Assembly (NCBI GenBank): GCA_016700155.1
Contig: CP065001.1
Span: 1,736,001-1,800,000, forward strand
DNA: 64,000 bases
DNA from: Ignavibacteriales bacterium
GTDB taxonomy: Bacteria > Bacteroidota > Ignavibacteria > Ignavibacteriales > Ignavibacteriaceae
Direction: 5' to 3'
Every line of letters starts with the position of its first letter. Position 1 is the stretch's first letter. Below are positions 28,374 to 37,641 of the stretch, piece by piece. Under the pieces are notes generated by a model, which was not told the DNA's origin, ran no database searches, and saw only the letters and a program-made list of their open reading frames with translations. The translations under genes and the position numbers were made by a program.

Positions 28374-28388
28374 TTTTGAATTCCGGAT

Positions 28389-29210
28389 ATGAAGAAAGAC
28401 AGCACTTTAATGACAGCACTACCAACTGACAAAAAGCATGACCATCATGATAAAATAAAGATAAGGGTTAGGGATCTCGATTTTTATTACGGTGAATCAT
28501 TGGCGCTTAAGAAAATATCCATGGATATTCCATCAAACCAGGTTACTGCACTTATTGGTCCATCTGGATGCGGCAAATCAACTTTTTTAAGATCACTAAA
28601 CCGGATGAATGATCTTGTTGATGGTGTTAGAATTCACGGTGAAATTTCGTTAGACGGAAAAGATATTTACAAGTCTGCAGTGGATGTTGTTGATCTGAGA
28701 AAAAAAGTCGGAATGATATTTCAAAAATCAAATCCTTTTCCAAAATCTGTTTATGAAAATGTTGCATTCGGATTGAGGATTGGCGGCATAAGTGACAAAT
28801 CAAAAAAACAAATGGATGAAATTGTTGAGAGAAGTCTTAAACAGGCTGCAATATGGGATGAAGTGAAAGACAGACTAAATGAATCTGCGCTTGGACTCTC
28901 CGGCGGTCAACAGCAAAGACTTTGTATTGCCCGGGCGCTGGCAATTGAACCCGAGATTATTCTTATGGATGAGCCGGCAAGTGCGCTTGACCCGATATCA
29001 ACAGCAAAAATAGAAGAGCTTATTCACGACCTGAAAAAAGAATATACCATTGTTATCGTTACTCATAATCTTCAACAGGCAGCACGTGTAAGTAATTACA
29101 CAGCGTTTTTTTATTTAGGGGAATTAATCGAATTCGATAAAACGACTAAAATATTTACCAATCCTTCAAAACGTCAGACGGAGGATTATGTTACAGGAAG
29201 ATTTGGTTAA
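28389..29210 (+). CDS. pstB: Phosphate import ATPase PstB
   Basis: ATPase of the Pst importer, 273 residues. Walker A GPSGCGKST (57-65), LNRMNDL and FQKSNPFPKSVYENVAFG typical of PstB, signature LSGGQQQRLCIARALA, Walker B ILMDEPASALDP and the switch histidine in VTHNLQQA. The N-terminal 20 residues are a His/Asp/Lys-rich extension not needed for function in other members. It sits 16 bases after pstA and before phoU. Confidence 0.97.
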   Translation: MKKDSTLMTALPTDKKHDHHDKIKIRVRDLDFYYGESLALKKISMDIPSNQVTALIGPSGCGKSTFLRSLNRMNDLVDGVRIHGEISLDGKDIYKSAVDVVDLRKKVGMIFQKSNPFPKSVYENVAFGLRIGGISDKSKKQMDEIVERSLKQAAIWDEVKDRLNESALGLSGGQQQRLCIARALAIEPEIILMDEPASALDPISTAKIEELIHDLKKEYTIVIVTHNLQQAARVSNYTAFFYLGELIEFDKTTKIFTNPSKRQTEDYVTGRFG

Positions 29211-29260
29211 TCTTTTTAAATAATTATATTTTTGAAGATAAAATTTCAACCGGGAAAATA

Positions 29261-29986
29261 ATGGAAAGACAATTTGAACATCAGATAGAAAAATTAAGAA
29301 CACGTGTTATTAAAATGTGCAGTCTTGTTGATGAGCAGGTCGAATTTGCTATCAGATCAATTGAAGAGGAGAATACTGAGCTTTCGACACTTGTAATTCA
29401 GCGTGACAATAAAGTAGATAAATTTGATTTGAAAATTGACAAAATATGTCAAAAGATAATTGCTCTTAATCAGCCCGTTGCAATGGATCTCAGGATGATT
29501 ATGTCGTCACTTACAATAAACACAAATCTTGAAAGAATAGGTGACATTGCAGTTAACATCTCCGAAAGTTTTTTAATACTTAAAAAGAAACCTTCCTTCC
29601 TTGCTGAAAGTCGTTTTTATGAGATGGCAAAAGTTGTTAAGACAATGATACGTAATGCGATTGATTCATTTATTGACAGTGATGCGAAGCTTGCTCAAAA
29701 GGTAATTGAGACTGATAACATTCTTGATAATTATAACATCGAGAACCATAAAATACTTATTGATATAATGAAGAGGAGCCCTGATAATATTGAACAGGCA
29801 GTTGCGTTATTAGTGATATGCAGGCAGATGGAACGCCTTGGTGATCATGCAACTAATATTGCTGAAGATGTTTTCTTTATTGTTGAAGCTCAGATGATAA
29901 AACATAAATATGAAAAGTATATTTTCAGCGAAGAGCACGATGATGAGGACGATGAAGAGTCGGTTTCGAAATCACCGAATGAATAA
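29261..29986 (+). CDS. phoU: PhoU, phosphate signalling regulator
   Basis: Peripheral protein that links the Pst transporter to the PhoR/PhoB system and restrains phosphate uptake. The 241 residues show two tandem three-helix repeats with the metal-binding motifs D-x-x-x-D (RDNKVDKFDLKID) and ERIGDIAVNI, repeated as ERLGDHATNIAED. The acidic tail EEHDDEDDEESV is lineage-specific. PhoB/PhoR genes are not visible here. The stop abuts the end of the convergent TetR gene with no gap. Confidence 0.95.
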   Translation: MERQFEHQIEKLRTRVIKMCSLVDEQVEFAIRSIEEENTELSTLVIQRDNKVDKFDLKIDKICQKIIALNQPVAMDLRMIMSSLTINTNLERIGDIAVNISESFLILKKKPSFLAESRFYEMAKVVKTMIRNAIDSFIDSDAKLAQKVIETDNILDNYNIENHKILIDIMKRSPDNIEQAVALLVICRQMERLGDHATNIAEDVFFIVEAQMIKHKYEKYIFSEEHDDEDDEESVSKSPNE

Positions 29987-30565
29987 CTAATCGTACAGAA
30001 GTCTTTCAATTCCTTTTTTTATTAATGCAGCACTCGAGTCCCCGGTTGCTTTCTCAGTAAGCTGGTTAAGTTTGCCGGTAAACAGCATTCCCCAACTCGC
30101 GTTAACAATCAGTCCGGGGAGCTTTGGATTTACAGGAAGAATTTTACCCTTCAGTCCGCTCTGAAAAGAATCCCTTACTACCTCTTCTTCTTTTTTAAGT
30201 AATGATTTGAAAAGTGCGGTTTCATTTTCAAACTCCGAATCCTTTACAAGGAACAGTAAGGTTTCATAAATCATAGGGAATTTCAGCGGTACGTTTTCTT
30301 TACTGAGAAGATAACTTGAAAGTGAATCCTCAATCCTGGAATCAACAGAAGAAAAAATATTTTTTACATCCTCAATCAAAAGACTTACTTCATATTCGAG
30401 TGATGCGTAGTAAAGTTCATCCTTAGATTCAAAGTAGTGATAGATTGAAGCTTTACCGATTCTTAGATCACGGGCAATTTCATTAAGAGTGGTTTTATGT
30501 AAGCCATGCCGGGCGAATCTTTTTTCCGCCGCTTTTATTATCTGGATTTTTTTTTCTTTCGCCAA
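29987..30565 (-). CDS. TetR/AcrR-family transcriptional regulator
   Basis: DNA-binding repressor-type protein of 192 residues. The N-terminal helix-turn-helix is clear (ITRAAEKRFARHG-like start, then TTLNEIARDLRIGKASIYHYFESKDELY). The C-terminal ligand domain is not assignable. It lies 55 bases downstream of the symporter gene on the same strand, so it may regulate the PIG-L/symporter set or be autonomous. It ends directly against phoU. Confidence 0.88.
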   Translation of the reverse strand: MAKEKKIQIIKAAEKRFARHGLHKTTLNEIARDLRIGKASIYHYFESKDELYYASLEYEVSLLIEDVKNIFSSVDSRIEDSLSSYLLSKENVPLKFPMIYETLLFLVKDSEFENETALFKSLLKKEEEVVRDSFQSGLKGKILPVNPKLPGLIVNASWGMLFTGKLNQLTEKATGDSSAALIKKGIERLLYD

Positions 30566-30620
30566 TTCAGTTCAACAGGTTAAAAGAAATTTTTATTTGA
30601 TGAAAAATAACAATTTAGAT

Positions 30621-32315
30621 TTAATTATTTGTTGACCTATCAGTAAAAGGATTTATCATCAGAGACAGAATCAACACAAGTGAACATCCGATAACATTGT
30701 ACCATAGAAAAGATATATCAGTAAAATAATAACAGCATATAACCGCGACTTCTGCAATGATTGCAGAAATAAAAGCAGACGTGCCTGATACTTTTTTAAA
30801 ATAGAATGCAAGCAAAAAAATTCCGAGTATGGTACCATAAAATAACGAACCAAGGATATTAACCGCCTCTATCAGTGAGCCGAGATGATTCGCAAACTCA
30901 GCAAACAGAATTGCGAGCAGTCCCCACATCACCGTGAATGTTTTGGTGGCAATAAGGTAGTGGCGTTCGGAGGCTTCTTTCCGGACCATCCTTTTGTACA
31001 CATCAATAACTGATGTAGATGCCAGAGCATTAATTTCAGAAGAAGTCGAAGACATTGAGGCAGATAAAATCGCTGCAAGCACAAGACCGACAAGACCCAC
31101 AGGCAGAAATTGTAAAACAAAAGTAAGAAAGATGTAGTTCGTATCATTTGGGTTTGAATCAGGATCATTAAGTGCAACTAATGAACTTACTCGTTGTCGT
31201 ATTTTTATAGTCTCATCTGTACTTAATTTTAAATCGTGTTCTGCTGATTCAATTTTACTTTCGTCACCGGAATTGAGCGCACTTATAAGTGTATGTAATT
31301 TTTCTTTTTTTTCTGCGCTTATATCTTCAAACTGCTTTTCAAGTTCAGAGTATTCGAAGGCATATTTTCCGCTTTTTAGTTTTTCAGTTTCAACAGGATT
31401 AAAAAATAAAGGGGGAGTGTTGAATTGATAAAACATAAATAACATTGCACCGATAAACAGTATAATAAACTGCATTGGAATTTTTACAATTCCGTTCACA
31501 AGTAAACCAAGTCTGCTTTGTTTAACAGATTCACCGGTTAAATATCTTTGCACCTGTGATTGATCGGTTCCGAAATATGATAACTGAAGGAACAAACCGC
31601 CAAGTAAACCAGACCAGAAACTGTAGCGATTGTCAAGGTCAAATGAGAAATCTATACTTTCAAGTTTTCCCATTTTACCCGCAGCCCTTATTGAATCCAT
31701 AACTGAAACATCCGTCGGCAAAAGCAGAAGAATAACTGCAAACGCTGTGAACATACCGACAGTTATCACTATCATCTGGTGAAACTGAGTCCAGCCGACA
31801 GCCTTAGCCCCGCCGGTGGTAGTGTAAATGATCACCAATAATCCGACAATTAAATTTGTTAAATATAAATCCCACCCAAGCAGTACAGACAGAATAAGTG
31901 AAGGAGCATAGATTGTAAGACCTGCTGCAAGTCCTCGCTGAATAAGAAACAGAAAGGCTGCGAGTGCTCTTGTTTTTATATCAAACTTTGTTTCAAGATA
32001 TTCATACGCAGTAAATACTTTTAGTTTATGATAGATCGGGACTGCTGTAACCGAAAGTATAATCATAGCTATCGGAAGCCCGAGATAGAATTGAACGAAC
32101 CGCATCCCATCTACATACGCTTGTCCGGGAGTTGATAGAAATGTAATCGCGCTTGCCTGTGTTGCCATGATTGAAATAGTAATCGTGTACCATTTCATAT
32201 CATTATTTGAAAGGAGATAACTTTTTATGTTTTTACTTCCGCGCCCTTTGTAGACTCCATAAATAACAATAAGGATAATTGTCCCGCAGAGTATAATCCA
32301 GTCAAGAGTTCTCAT
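30621..32315 (-). CDS. Sodium:solute symporter family protein
   Basis: SSS-family Na+-coupled transporter of 564 residues with about thirteen transmembrane spans. Family motifs visible are NDMKWYTITISIMATQASAITFLSTPGQAY in its expected parts, GGAKAVGWTQFHQM, and YFGTDQSQVQRYL near residue 245 (the SSS signature in the middle of the protein). Residues about 310-385 form a charged non-membrane insertion (E/K/D-rich), longer than in the average member. Substrate unknown; neighbouring PIG-L deacetylase suggests a sugar or sugar conjugate. Its ATG overlaps the stop of the small upstream gene (ATGA). Confidence 0.88.
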   Translation of the reverse strand: MRTLDWIILCGTIILIVIYGVYKGRGSKNIKSYLLSNNDMKWYTITISIMATQASAITFLSTPGQAYVDGMRFVQFYLGLPIAMIILSVTAVPIYHKLKVFTAYEYLETKFDIKTRALAAFLFLIQRGLAAGLTIYAPSLILSVLLGWDLYLTNLIVGLLVIIYTTTGGAKAVGWTQFHQMIVITVGMFTAFAVILLLLPTDVSVMDSIRAAGKMGKLESIDFSFDLDNRYSFWSGLLGGLFLQLSYFGTDQSQVQRYLTGESVKQSRLGLLVNGIVKIPMQFIILFIGAMLFMFYQFNTPPLFFNPVETEKLKSGKYAFEYSELEKQFEDISAEKKEKLHTLISALNSGDESKIESAEHDLKLSTDETIKIRQRVSSLVALNDPDSNPNDTNYIFLTFVLQFLPVGLVGLVLAAILSASMSSTSSEINALASTSVIDVYKRMVRKEASERHYLIATKTFTVMWGLLAILFAEFANHLGSLIEAVNILGSLFYGTILGIFLLAFYFKKVSGTSAFISAIIAEVAVICCYYFTDISFLWYNVIGCSLVLILSLMINPFTDRSTNN

Positions 32316-32437
32316 TCAAAAACTTTTGTGAATATATAAAACAAAACAATAAGGAATACCAGGTTGCCGCCTACGAGCAGATACCAGCCATTCCAGGAAT
32401 CGAATAAAGGAGGTTTGTCGTTTTCTTTTTCCGCCAT
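32312..32437 (-). CDS. Small single-span protein coupled to the symporter (41 residues)
   Basis: An open frame of 42 codons with a charged N-terminus (MAEKENDKPP), an aromatic block (FDSWNGWY) and one hydrophobic span (about residues 18-36), ending KVFE. It lies 8 bases after the PIG-L stop and overlaps the symporter start by 4 bases (ATGA), so expression is probably coupled to both neighbours. Short membrane partners encoded directly before SSS transporters are known from other bacteria; that it binds the symporter is inference. It has no Shine-Dalgarno of its own that I can see. Confidence 0.7.
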   Translation of the reverse strand: MAEKENDKPPLFDSWNGWYLLVGGNLVFLIVLFYIFTKVFE

Positions 32438-32445
32438 CGTTTGTT

Positions 32446-34944
32446 TTAATTATTTAATGAATGTCTTTCAACCCCTGCTGACAATAGATTCACAAAGAAC
32501 TTGTAAGCACCGGTAACTCCGGCTGGCAGCTGCCGCCACCATGAAATACCTGTGTAGATAAATACCCCCGTACCATACTTTGTATAAAGAAGTCCGCCGC
32601 TAGCTGGCTCTTCAAGACCGTCTGTAAAAGAAACTACACTTTCAAAATGTTTATCCCAATCCTTTGCAAAATAAAGTCCACGCTCCTGTACCCATCCATC
32701 AAAATCTTCTTCAGTAATTCTGTTGGGATAATTTAATAGTCTGTGTTCGGGGTCCGGAAAAGAAAATTTACTGTTTTCATCTGTCACACGAATACGTGAT
32801 AAACTTAAAGGATATGGTGAAAAATTATCTGTTACCAGTCCTCTGTCTATGGTGTACTGAACAATTAATGTTCCGCCTGCTTTTACATAATCAAGTAATT
32901 TATCTTTTTGCTTTCCTAACCTTTGTCTTGTGTTATAAGCACGGATTCCCGTTATTATAACATCATAATCAGTTAATCCGCCGTTATCAAGTTGTTCATC
33001 AGTCAGAATATCAACAACATACCCAAGCTGGCTGAGATATGCCGGTACATCATCTCCTGAACCCATAATGTATCCTATTCGATCGACTACTCTCGGCATA
33101 TCAAGTTTTATAAGTTTTGTTTCCGCTTTAGATAAAACAATTGCAGGCTTTATATGCTGATAAGATATTTCCGTCAATGAATAATCTGAATTACCTTTAT
33201 CAGATTCTACAAATGCTTTTAGCATTTCCGTCGAATTATTTTTTGAAGGAGTAACCTGGATATTAAAAAATACTTCATCATATTTTTTATTAATGCTGAA
33301 GTTAAATTCAGAAGGGGATATAGTCCATCCATCCGGAATTGTAAATTTTAATTTGCCATTGATCGAATCAACGTTGCTGCGGAGTGATAAATTAATTTTC
33401 CTGTTTTGATTATCACCAAATACATATACATCCTCATCAAATTTTATTGTTGCTGAAGGAAGAATTTCAACAGGTCTGTACTTTTCACCCTCAACAGGAT
33501 CGGTTTTCCTGTAAAGAACAGGAACATCCAGCTTTATTTCCGAGCCATTATAGATGAGCGCAAATTCGCAACTCAACGCCGGAGGATTTTCCGGTTCGGC
33601 TAATAATAGCTGATCGTCAATCCTGAATAAACCTTTCTCAGGGCTTTTCACGAGCCAGTATGGTTGAGAATATTTCATCTGTGAGGGTAATACAAAATCT
33701 GTTTCGAAAGTGATGAATTTGTTATTTTCCAATTTTGAATTCACTTCAACAATTTTATTAACAGGTTTGATAATGATACTTTTTAATTCAAGAGGAATTT
33801 CTGAACGGTTAACGATTCCCGCACTCACTTCAATTTTTGATCCGGGAGAATATGAATAGTCTTTTGCGATTGCTTCGATCCATAATCCTGCACAATAGCT
33901 TATCAGATTTTGAACATCACGTAGTTTGCTTTCTGTAAGATTATTTTTTTCAAGTTTATTCAGTTCATCATAAATCTTAAAAAGAACAGGAAGACTTTTT
34001 GATGGATTGGTGGGCTGGTATTCGTTGATGGCTTGATTTATTAATTCACTGACTTTACTGCTATTCTTAATCCTGTTCCATGAAAGATCAATTCCTTCAA
34101 ACATATCTGAATCAGCAGATTCACCTCCAAGACTCAAAAAGTGATTCAGGTTTTCACCTCGTCTTCCTGTAGCACCGAATCCCTGACTTTTGTGCATGCT
34201 TCTGCTGAGTGCCGCAATTTCTGTGTATGACATTCCGAGCAGATTGTTGTATGTACCAAGGTCAAGTTTTATAAGTTTAGTTAAATCAGTTTTATTTGCT
34301 TCCAGTAAAGGAAGCCATCCATTCCAGAAAATTCTTTTTGCCTGCCATACATCAACATATTTTAATTGTTCGGGAAATTCATTTTTATCACCGGCTTTCG
34401 TAAATGCTTCAAGTGCGAGTATTGCTGACGCTGTATGCTGCCCGTGTCCACCTTCACCAGTGGTTGGAAATCTGGTTATGATTACATCAGGCTGGAATTT
34501 TCTGATTATAAAAACTACATCCGAGAGAAGCAGATTTTTATCCCAGATACTAAAAGTTTCTTCGGCTGATTTTGAATAACCAAAATCAATCGCTCTTGTA
34601 AAAAACTGTTCGGCACCGTCAATCTTCCGTGCTTCCATTAGTTCCTGTGTACGAATCACTCCCAGGTATTCAGCCTGTTCACTTCCAATAAGGTTCTGTC
34701 CGCCGTCACCACGTGTAAGTGCAAGGTATCCTGTTCTTAACATCATTTCTGAATTCATATATGAAAGCACCGCAGTATTTTCATCATCGGGATGTGCGGC
34801 AACATAAAGAACACTTCCTAGAACTTTTAGTCGTTTAAGTTCCTGAAAAATTTCGGATGAGTTTTTATTTAGTGATGGTTGAGCTGCGGCAAAGGCAGTA
34901 ATGAGCGTAGCCATAATTATTGAAGCGGTTTTATTTTTTAGCAT
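32446..34944 (-). CDS. PIG-L (LmbE-like) deacetylase with large C-terminal extension, exported
   Basis: Signal peptide (TLITAFAAAQ), then a PIG-L domain at about residues 40-270 with the zinc-binding AHPDDE motif at 50-55 (HPDD 51-54) and GGHGQHTASA further on. PIG-L enzymes remove acetyl groups from N-acetylglucosamine-type substrates, usually with zinc. The remaining ~550 residues hold beta-rich domains and a C-terminal glutamine-amidotransferase-like segment (DVIITGIRAYN...YVKAGGTLIVQY). It is 832 residues, the long exported type seen in Bacteroidota. It leads the transcription unit with the small protein and the symporter, suggesting deacetylation followed by uptake. Confidence 0.88.
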   Translation of the reverse strand: MLKNKTASIIMATLITAFAAAQPSLNKNSSEIFQELKRLKVLGSVLYVAAHPDDENTAVLSYMNSEMMLRTGYLALTRGDGGQNLIGSEQAEYLGVIRTQELMEARKIDGAEQFFTRAIDFGYSKSAEETFSIWDKNLLLSDVVFIIRKFQPDVIITRFPTTGEGGHGQHTASAILALEAFTKAGDKNEFPEQLKYVDVWQAKRIFWNGWLPLLEANKTDLTKLIKLDLGTYNNLLGMSYTEIAALSRSMHKSQGFGATGRRGENLNHFLSLGGESADSDMFEGIDLSWNRIKNSSKVSELINQAINEYQPTNPSKSLPVLFKIYDELNKLEKNNLTESKLRDVQNLISYCAGLWIEAIAKDYSYSPGSKIEVSAGIVNRSEIPLELKSIIIKPVNKIVEVNSKLENNKFITFETDFVLPSQMKYSQPYWLVKSPEKGLFRIDDQLLLAEPENPPALSCEFALIYNGSEIKLDVPVLYRKTDPVEGEKYRPVEILPSATIKFDEDVYVFGDNQNRKINLSLRSNVDSINGKLKFTIPDGWTISPSEFNFSINKKYDEVFFNIQVTPSKNNSTEMLKAFVESDKGNSDYSLTEISYQHIKPAIVLSKAETKLIKLDMPRVVDRIGYIMGSGDDVPAYLSQLGYVVDILTDEQLDNGGLTDYDVIITGIRAYNTRQRLGKQKDKLLDYVKAGGTLIVQYTIDRGLVTDNFSPYPLSLSRIRVTDENSKFSFPDPEHRLLNYPNRITEEDFDGWVQERGLYFAKDWDKHFESVVSFTDGLEEPASGGLLYTKYGTGVFIYTGISWWRQLPAGVTGAYKFFVNLLSAGVERHSLNN

Positions 34945-35097
34945 AAGTATTTTTGATTGATTAGGAATGATGGATATCTATTTCTATCCACTTACACTAT
35001 CAATTTAATATCAGAATTAGAATGATTACAAGATAAAAATAAATTCATTAAATAGAGCGATTTATTTATATTTGCTCATCAAAAATTTACCTTCAAA

Positions 35098-35913
35098 ATG
35101 AATTTAGATATTAATGGAATCATCATCGGCGATAAAAAACCTTTTGTTCTTATTGCTGGTCCGTGTGTCGTTGAATCAGAAGAACTGACAATCGGGATAG
35201 CAAAAACAGTAAAAGAAATCACCGCACGGTTAAACATACCTTACATTTTCAAAGCAAGTTACAGGAAAGCAAACAGGACAAGCGCAGCATCATTCACTGG
35301 TATTGGTGATGATAATGCTCTAAACATCTTATCGCGTATAAAAAGAGAATTGAATTTACCTGTATTGACAGATGTTCATTCACCTGAAGAAGCGAAAACC
35401 GCAGCAGACTTTGTTGATATTCTTCAGATACCTGCTTTCTTGTGCAGACAGACGGAGTTGCTGGTTGCCGCAGGATCGACCGGAAAAGTTGTTAACATAA
35501 AAAAAGGACAGTTTCTCGCTCCCGAAGATATGAGTCACGCAGCAGCTAAAGTAGAATCAACAGGAAATAAAAAAATGTTATTAACTGAACGAGGAACTAC
35601 TTTTGGTTATCATAATTTGGTTGTTGATATGCGTTCTTTAGTAATAATGAAAGAGCTTGGTTATCCTGTTGTGATGGACGCTACACATTCAGTTCAATTG
35701 CCTTCAAAAGATAATACCAGCGGCGGACAACCGAAATTCATTAAGCCTTTAGCAAGAGCCGCTGCAGCAGTCGGTATTGACGCATTATTTCTTGAGGTTC
35801 ATCCTGATCCATCAAAAGCGTTAAGTGATGCTTCGAGCCAGTTAAAACTAAGTGAACTTGAAGACTTGTTGAAGGAGATATCTTTAATAGACCGTGCGGT
35901 AAAAAATTATTAG
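35098..35913 (+). CDS. kdsA: 3-deoxy-8-phosphooctulonate synthase
   Basis: Condenses arabinose 5-phosphate with phosphoenolpyruvate to give Kdo-8-phosphate, precursor of the inner-core LPS sugar. The 271 residues show AGPCVVES, FKASYRKANRTS, TDVHSPEEA, LQIPAFLCRQTELL, LTERGTTFGYHNLVVDMR, MDATHSVQLPS and EVHPDP, all family signatures. The Asn-type or Cys-type metal site: a Cys is seen in AGPCV, consistent with the metal-dependent class, but I did not settle it. It heads an operon with kdsD and the lpt genes. Confidence 0.96.
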   Translation: MNLDINGIIIGDKKPFVLIAGPCVVESEELTIGIAKTVKEITARLNIPYIFKASYRKANRTSAASFTGIGDDNALNILSRIKRELNLPVLTDVHSPEEAKTAADFVDILQIPAFLCRQTELLVAAGSTGKVVNIKKGQFLAPEDMSHAAAKVESTGNKKMLLTERGTTFGYHNLVVDMRSLVIMKELGYPVVMDATHSVQLPSKDNTSGGQPKFIKPLARAAAAVGIDALFLEVHPDPSKALSDASSQLKLSELEDLLKEISLIDRAVKNY

Positions 35914-35920
35914 TGGAATA

Positions 35921-36667
35921 ATGAATGGAGATACAGGCGATTTAATTTTCCCAAGATCACTGAAGCGTGAAGAAACTGATTTAATAAATTTTGTTTTACC
36001 GGAATACAAACCCGGTTATTCTAAATACAGGGAATTAATTAATAATTATTCAGTTCTTGGAAAATCTTCAGTTAAAAGAAATGGATTAGTTCTTGGTCTG
36101 GCAGATAAAAAACCTGATGAAGATTTTTTTAGAATGCCTTTGTTCGCCTGTGGAAATGTTTCAGTATCAAATGTATCGAAGGATATTTTCATTTACCAGA
36201 TGATGGATGAGTTCATTGAATTTGAAATTAATGATTCAGTAGTCAATCAAGCAGTTGAAGTCCGCTGGACATATTCAGAATGGGTACCCGGAAAAAATTC
36301 ACCTGAAGACGGAACAAATGTGAGGGAAATAAAAATCCAGGATGCGGATTACATACTTGCTTTAGCAAGAGAGACGAAGAGAATCTGGCTATACGAAAAA
36401 GATACAGGTGTTAACTATTTGATTCCTGTGACAAATTATTTCAATGAGTTGATGAGGTATAAAAATATCCGCGATCCTAAAATTGCATTACAGCCAAACA
36501 CATTGTTTAAGGAGATGGGGACTTATTCCGACGAAGATCTAATTTCCGCATTAATTATATACAACAAATATTTACACCGGTTCCCGTTGAAAGAAAGAAT
36601 TCATTTAGTTCAGAATACAGAAATTAAAAAACAAAAATTCGGGTTCTTCAGGAGAAACAAAAATTGA
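35921..36667 (+). CDS. Protein of unknown function between kdsA and kdsD
   Basis: A 248-residue soluble-looking protein without signal peptide or spans. It is not recognised. Features are a basic C-terminus (FGFFRRNKN), several aromatic and charged patches (VEVRWTYSEWVPGK) and an acidic N-terminal third. It starts 8 bases after kdsA and its stop overlaps the kdsD TTG by 4 bases, so it is co-translated with Kdo enzymes. A role in LPS sugar supply or assembly is only suggested by position. Confidence 0.75.
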   Translation: MNGDTGDLIFPRSLKREETDLINFVLPEYKPGYSKYRELINNYSVLGKSSVKRNGLVLGLADKKPDEDFFRMPLFACGNVSVSNVSKDIFIYQMMDEFIEFEINDSVVNQAVEVRWTYSEWVPGKNSPEDGTNVREIKIQDADYILALARETKRIWLYEKDTGVNYLIPVTNYFNELMRYKNIRDPKIALQPNTLFKEMGTYSDEDLISALIIYNKYLHRFPLKERIHLVQNTEIKKQKFGFFRRNKN

Positions 36668-37641
36668 CACACGATGAAATAATAAATAAAGGTAAAGAAG
36701 TAATCAGGATAGAGGCTACGGCAGTTCAGGAACTTGCTTCCAGTATTAACGGAAATTTTGTTCAGGCTGTTGAAGTTATGTTCAATTGTAAAGGCAGAAT
36801 TGTTTTAACAGGTATGGGTAAGTCAGGATTGATTGCACGGAAGATCGTTGCAACACTAAACTCGACAGGCACTGCCGCAATTTATCTTCACCCTACAGAT
36901 GCGCTTCACGGCGATCTCGGAATGGTTCGTAAAGAGGATGTCGTAATATTAATTTCCAGCAGCGGAACTACTGAAGAGATTCTGAATTTATTGCCTATGC
37001 TGAAAAGGTTAAAAGTTAAACTTATTGCTATGACCGGCAAAGAAGATGCTAAGCTTGCGAACGAGTGTGATATATTCTTAAATATCGGAGTAAAGGAAGA
37101 AGCCTGTCCGCACGATCTTGCACCAACTGCCTCGACTACTGCAACACTCGCAATGGGAGATGCACTATCGGTAGCACTTCTTGAAATGAGGAATTTCACT
37201 GCGGAAGATTTTGCATACTTACACCCGGGCGGCAGCCTCGGTAAACGATTATCATTACAGATCAGGGAGATAATGATAACCGGCGATAAAATACCAAAGG
37301 TTAATGAGCAAACTTCAATCAAAGATGTTATCCTTGAAATAACTTCAAAACGGCTTGGAACAACATGCGTAATAAATAATGCAGGTAAATTAATTGGAGT
37401 GATAACTGACGGAGATCTTCGCAGACTTCTTGAAAGAACACTTGATATTAAACAGTTAAAAGCAAAAGATATTATGACTAAAAATCCTAAAGTCATGAAG
37501 TCAGAATATCTTGCATCATTCGCCCTTCAGCAGATGGAGAATTTCAAGATCACATCACTGATTATAATCGATGATGACAATTCTCCTGAAGGTATTGTCC
37601 ATTTGCATGATTTGATTAATCTCGGACTTCGAAACAGATGA
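36664..37641 (+). CDS. kdsD: Arabinose-5-phosphate isomerase (KpsF/GutQ type)
   Basis: Converts ribulose 5-phosphate to arabinose 5-phosphate, the KdsA substrate. The 325 residues contain a SIS domain (GMGKSGLIARKIVATLNSTG, HPTDALHGDLGMV, SSSGTTEEI), the conserved histidine H187 in LHPGGSLGKRL that aligns with the catalytic region of the E. coli enzyme, and two CBS repeats from about residue 205 (IREIMITGDKIP and AKDIMTKNPK). The start is TTG inside the preceding gene's stop. A 196-residue reading on the opposite strand is a shadow. Confidence 0.95.
   Translation: MTHDEIINKGKEVIRIEATAVQELASSINGNFVQAVEVMFNCKGRIVLTGMGKSGLIARKIVATLNSTGTAAIYLHPTDALHGDLGMVRKEDVVILISSSGTTEEILNLLPMLKRLKVKLIAMTGKEDAKLANECDIFLNIGVKEEACPHDLAPTASTTATLAMGDALSVALLEMRNFTAEDFAYLHPGGSLGKRLSLQIREIMITGDKIPKVNEQTSIKDVILEITSKRLGTTCVINNAGKLIGVITDGDLRRLLERTLDIKQLKAKDIMTKNPKVMKSEYLASFALQQMENFKITSLIIIDDDNSPEGIVHLHDLINLGLRNR

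Noticed and set aside
35067..35074. TATATTTG as a -7 box for kdsA
   Set aside because: It matches TAnnTTTG, but no TTG lies at the expected distance upstream; kept out as too weak.
36906..37496. 196-residue frame on the minus strand
   Set aside because: It lies entirely inside kdsD, whose SIS and CBS motifs are clear.
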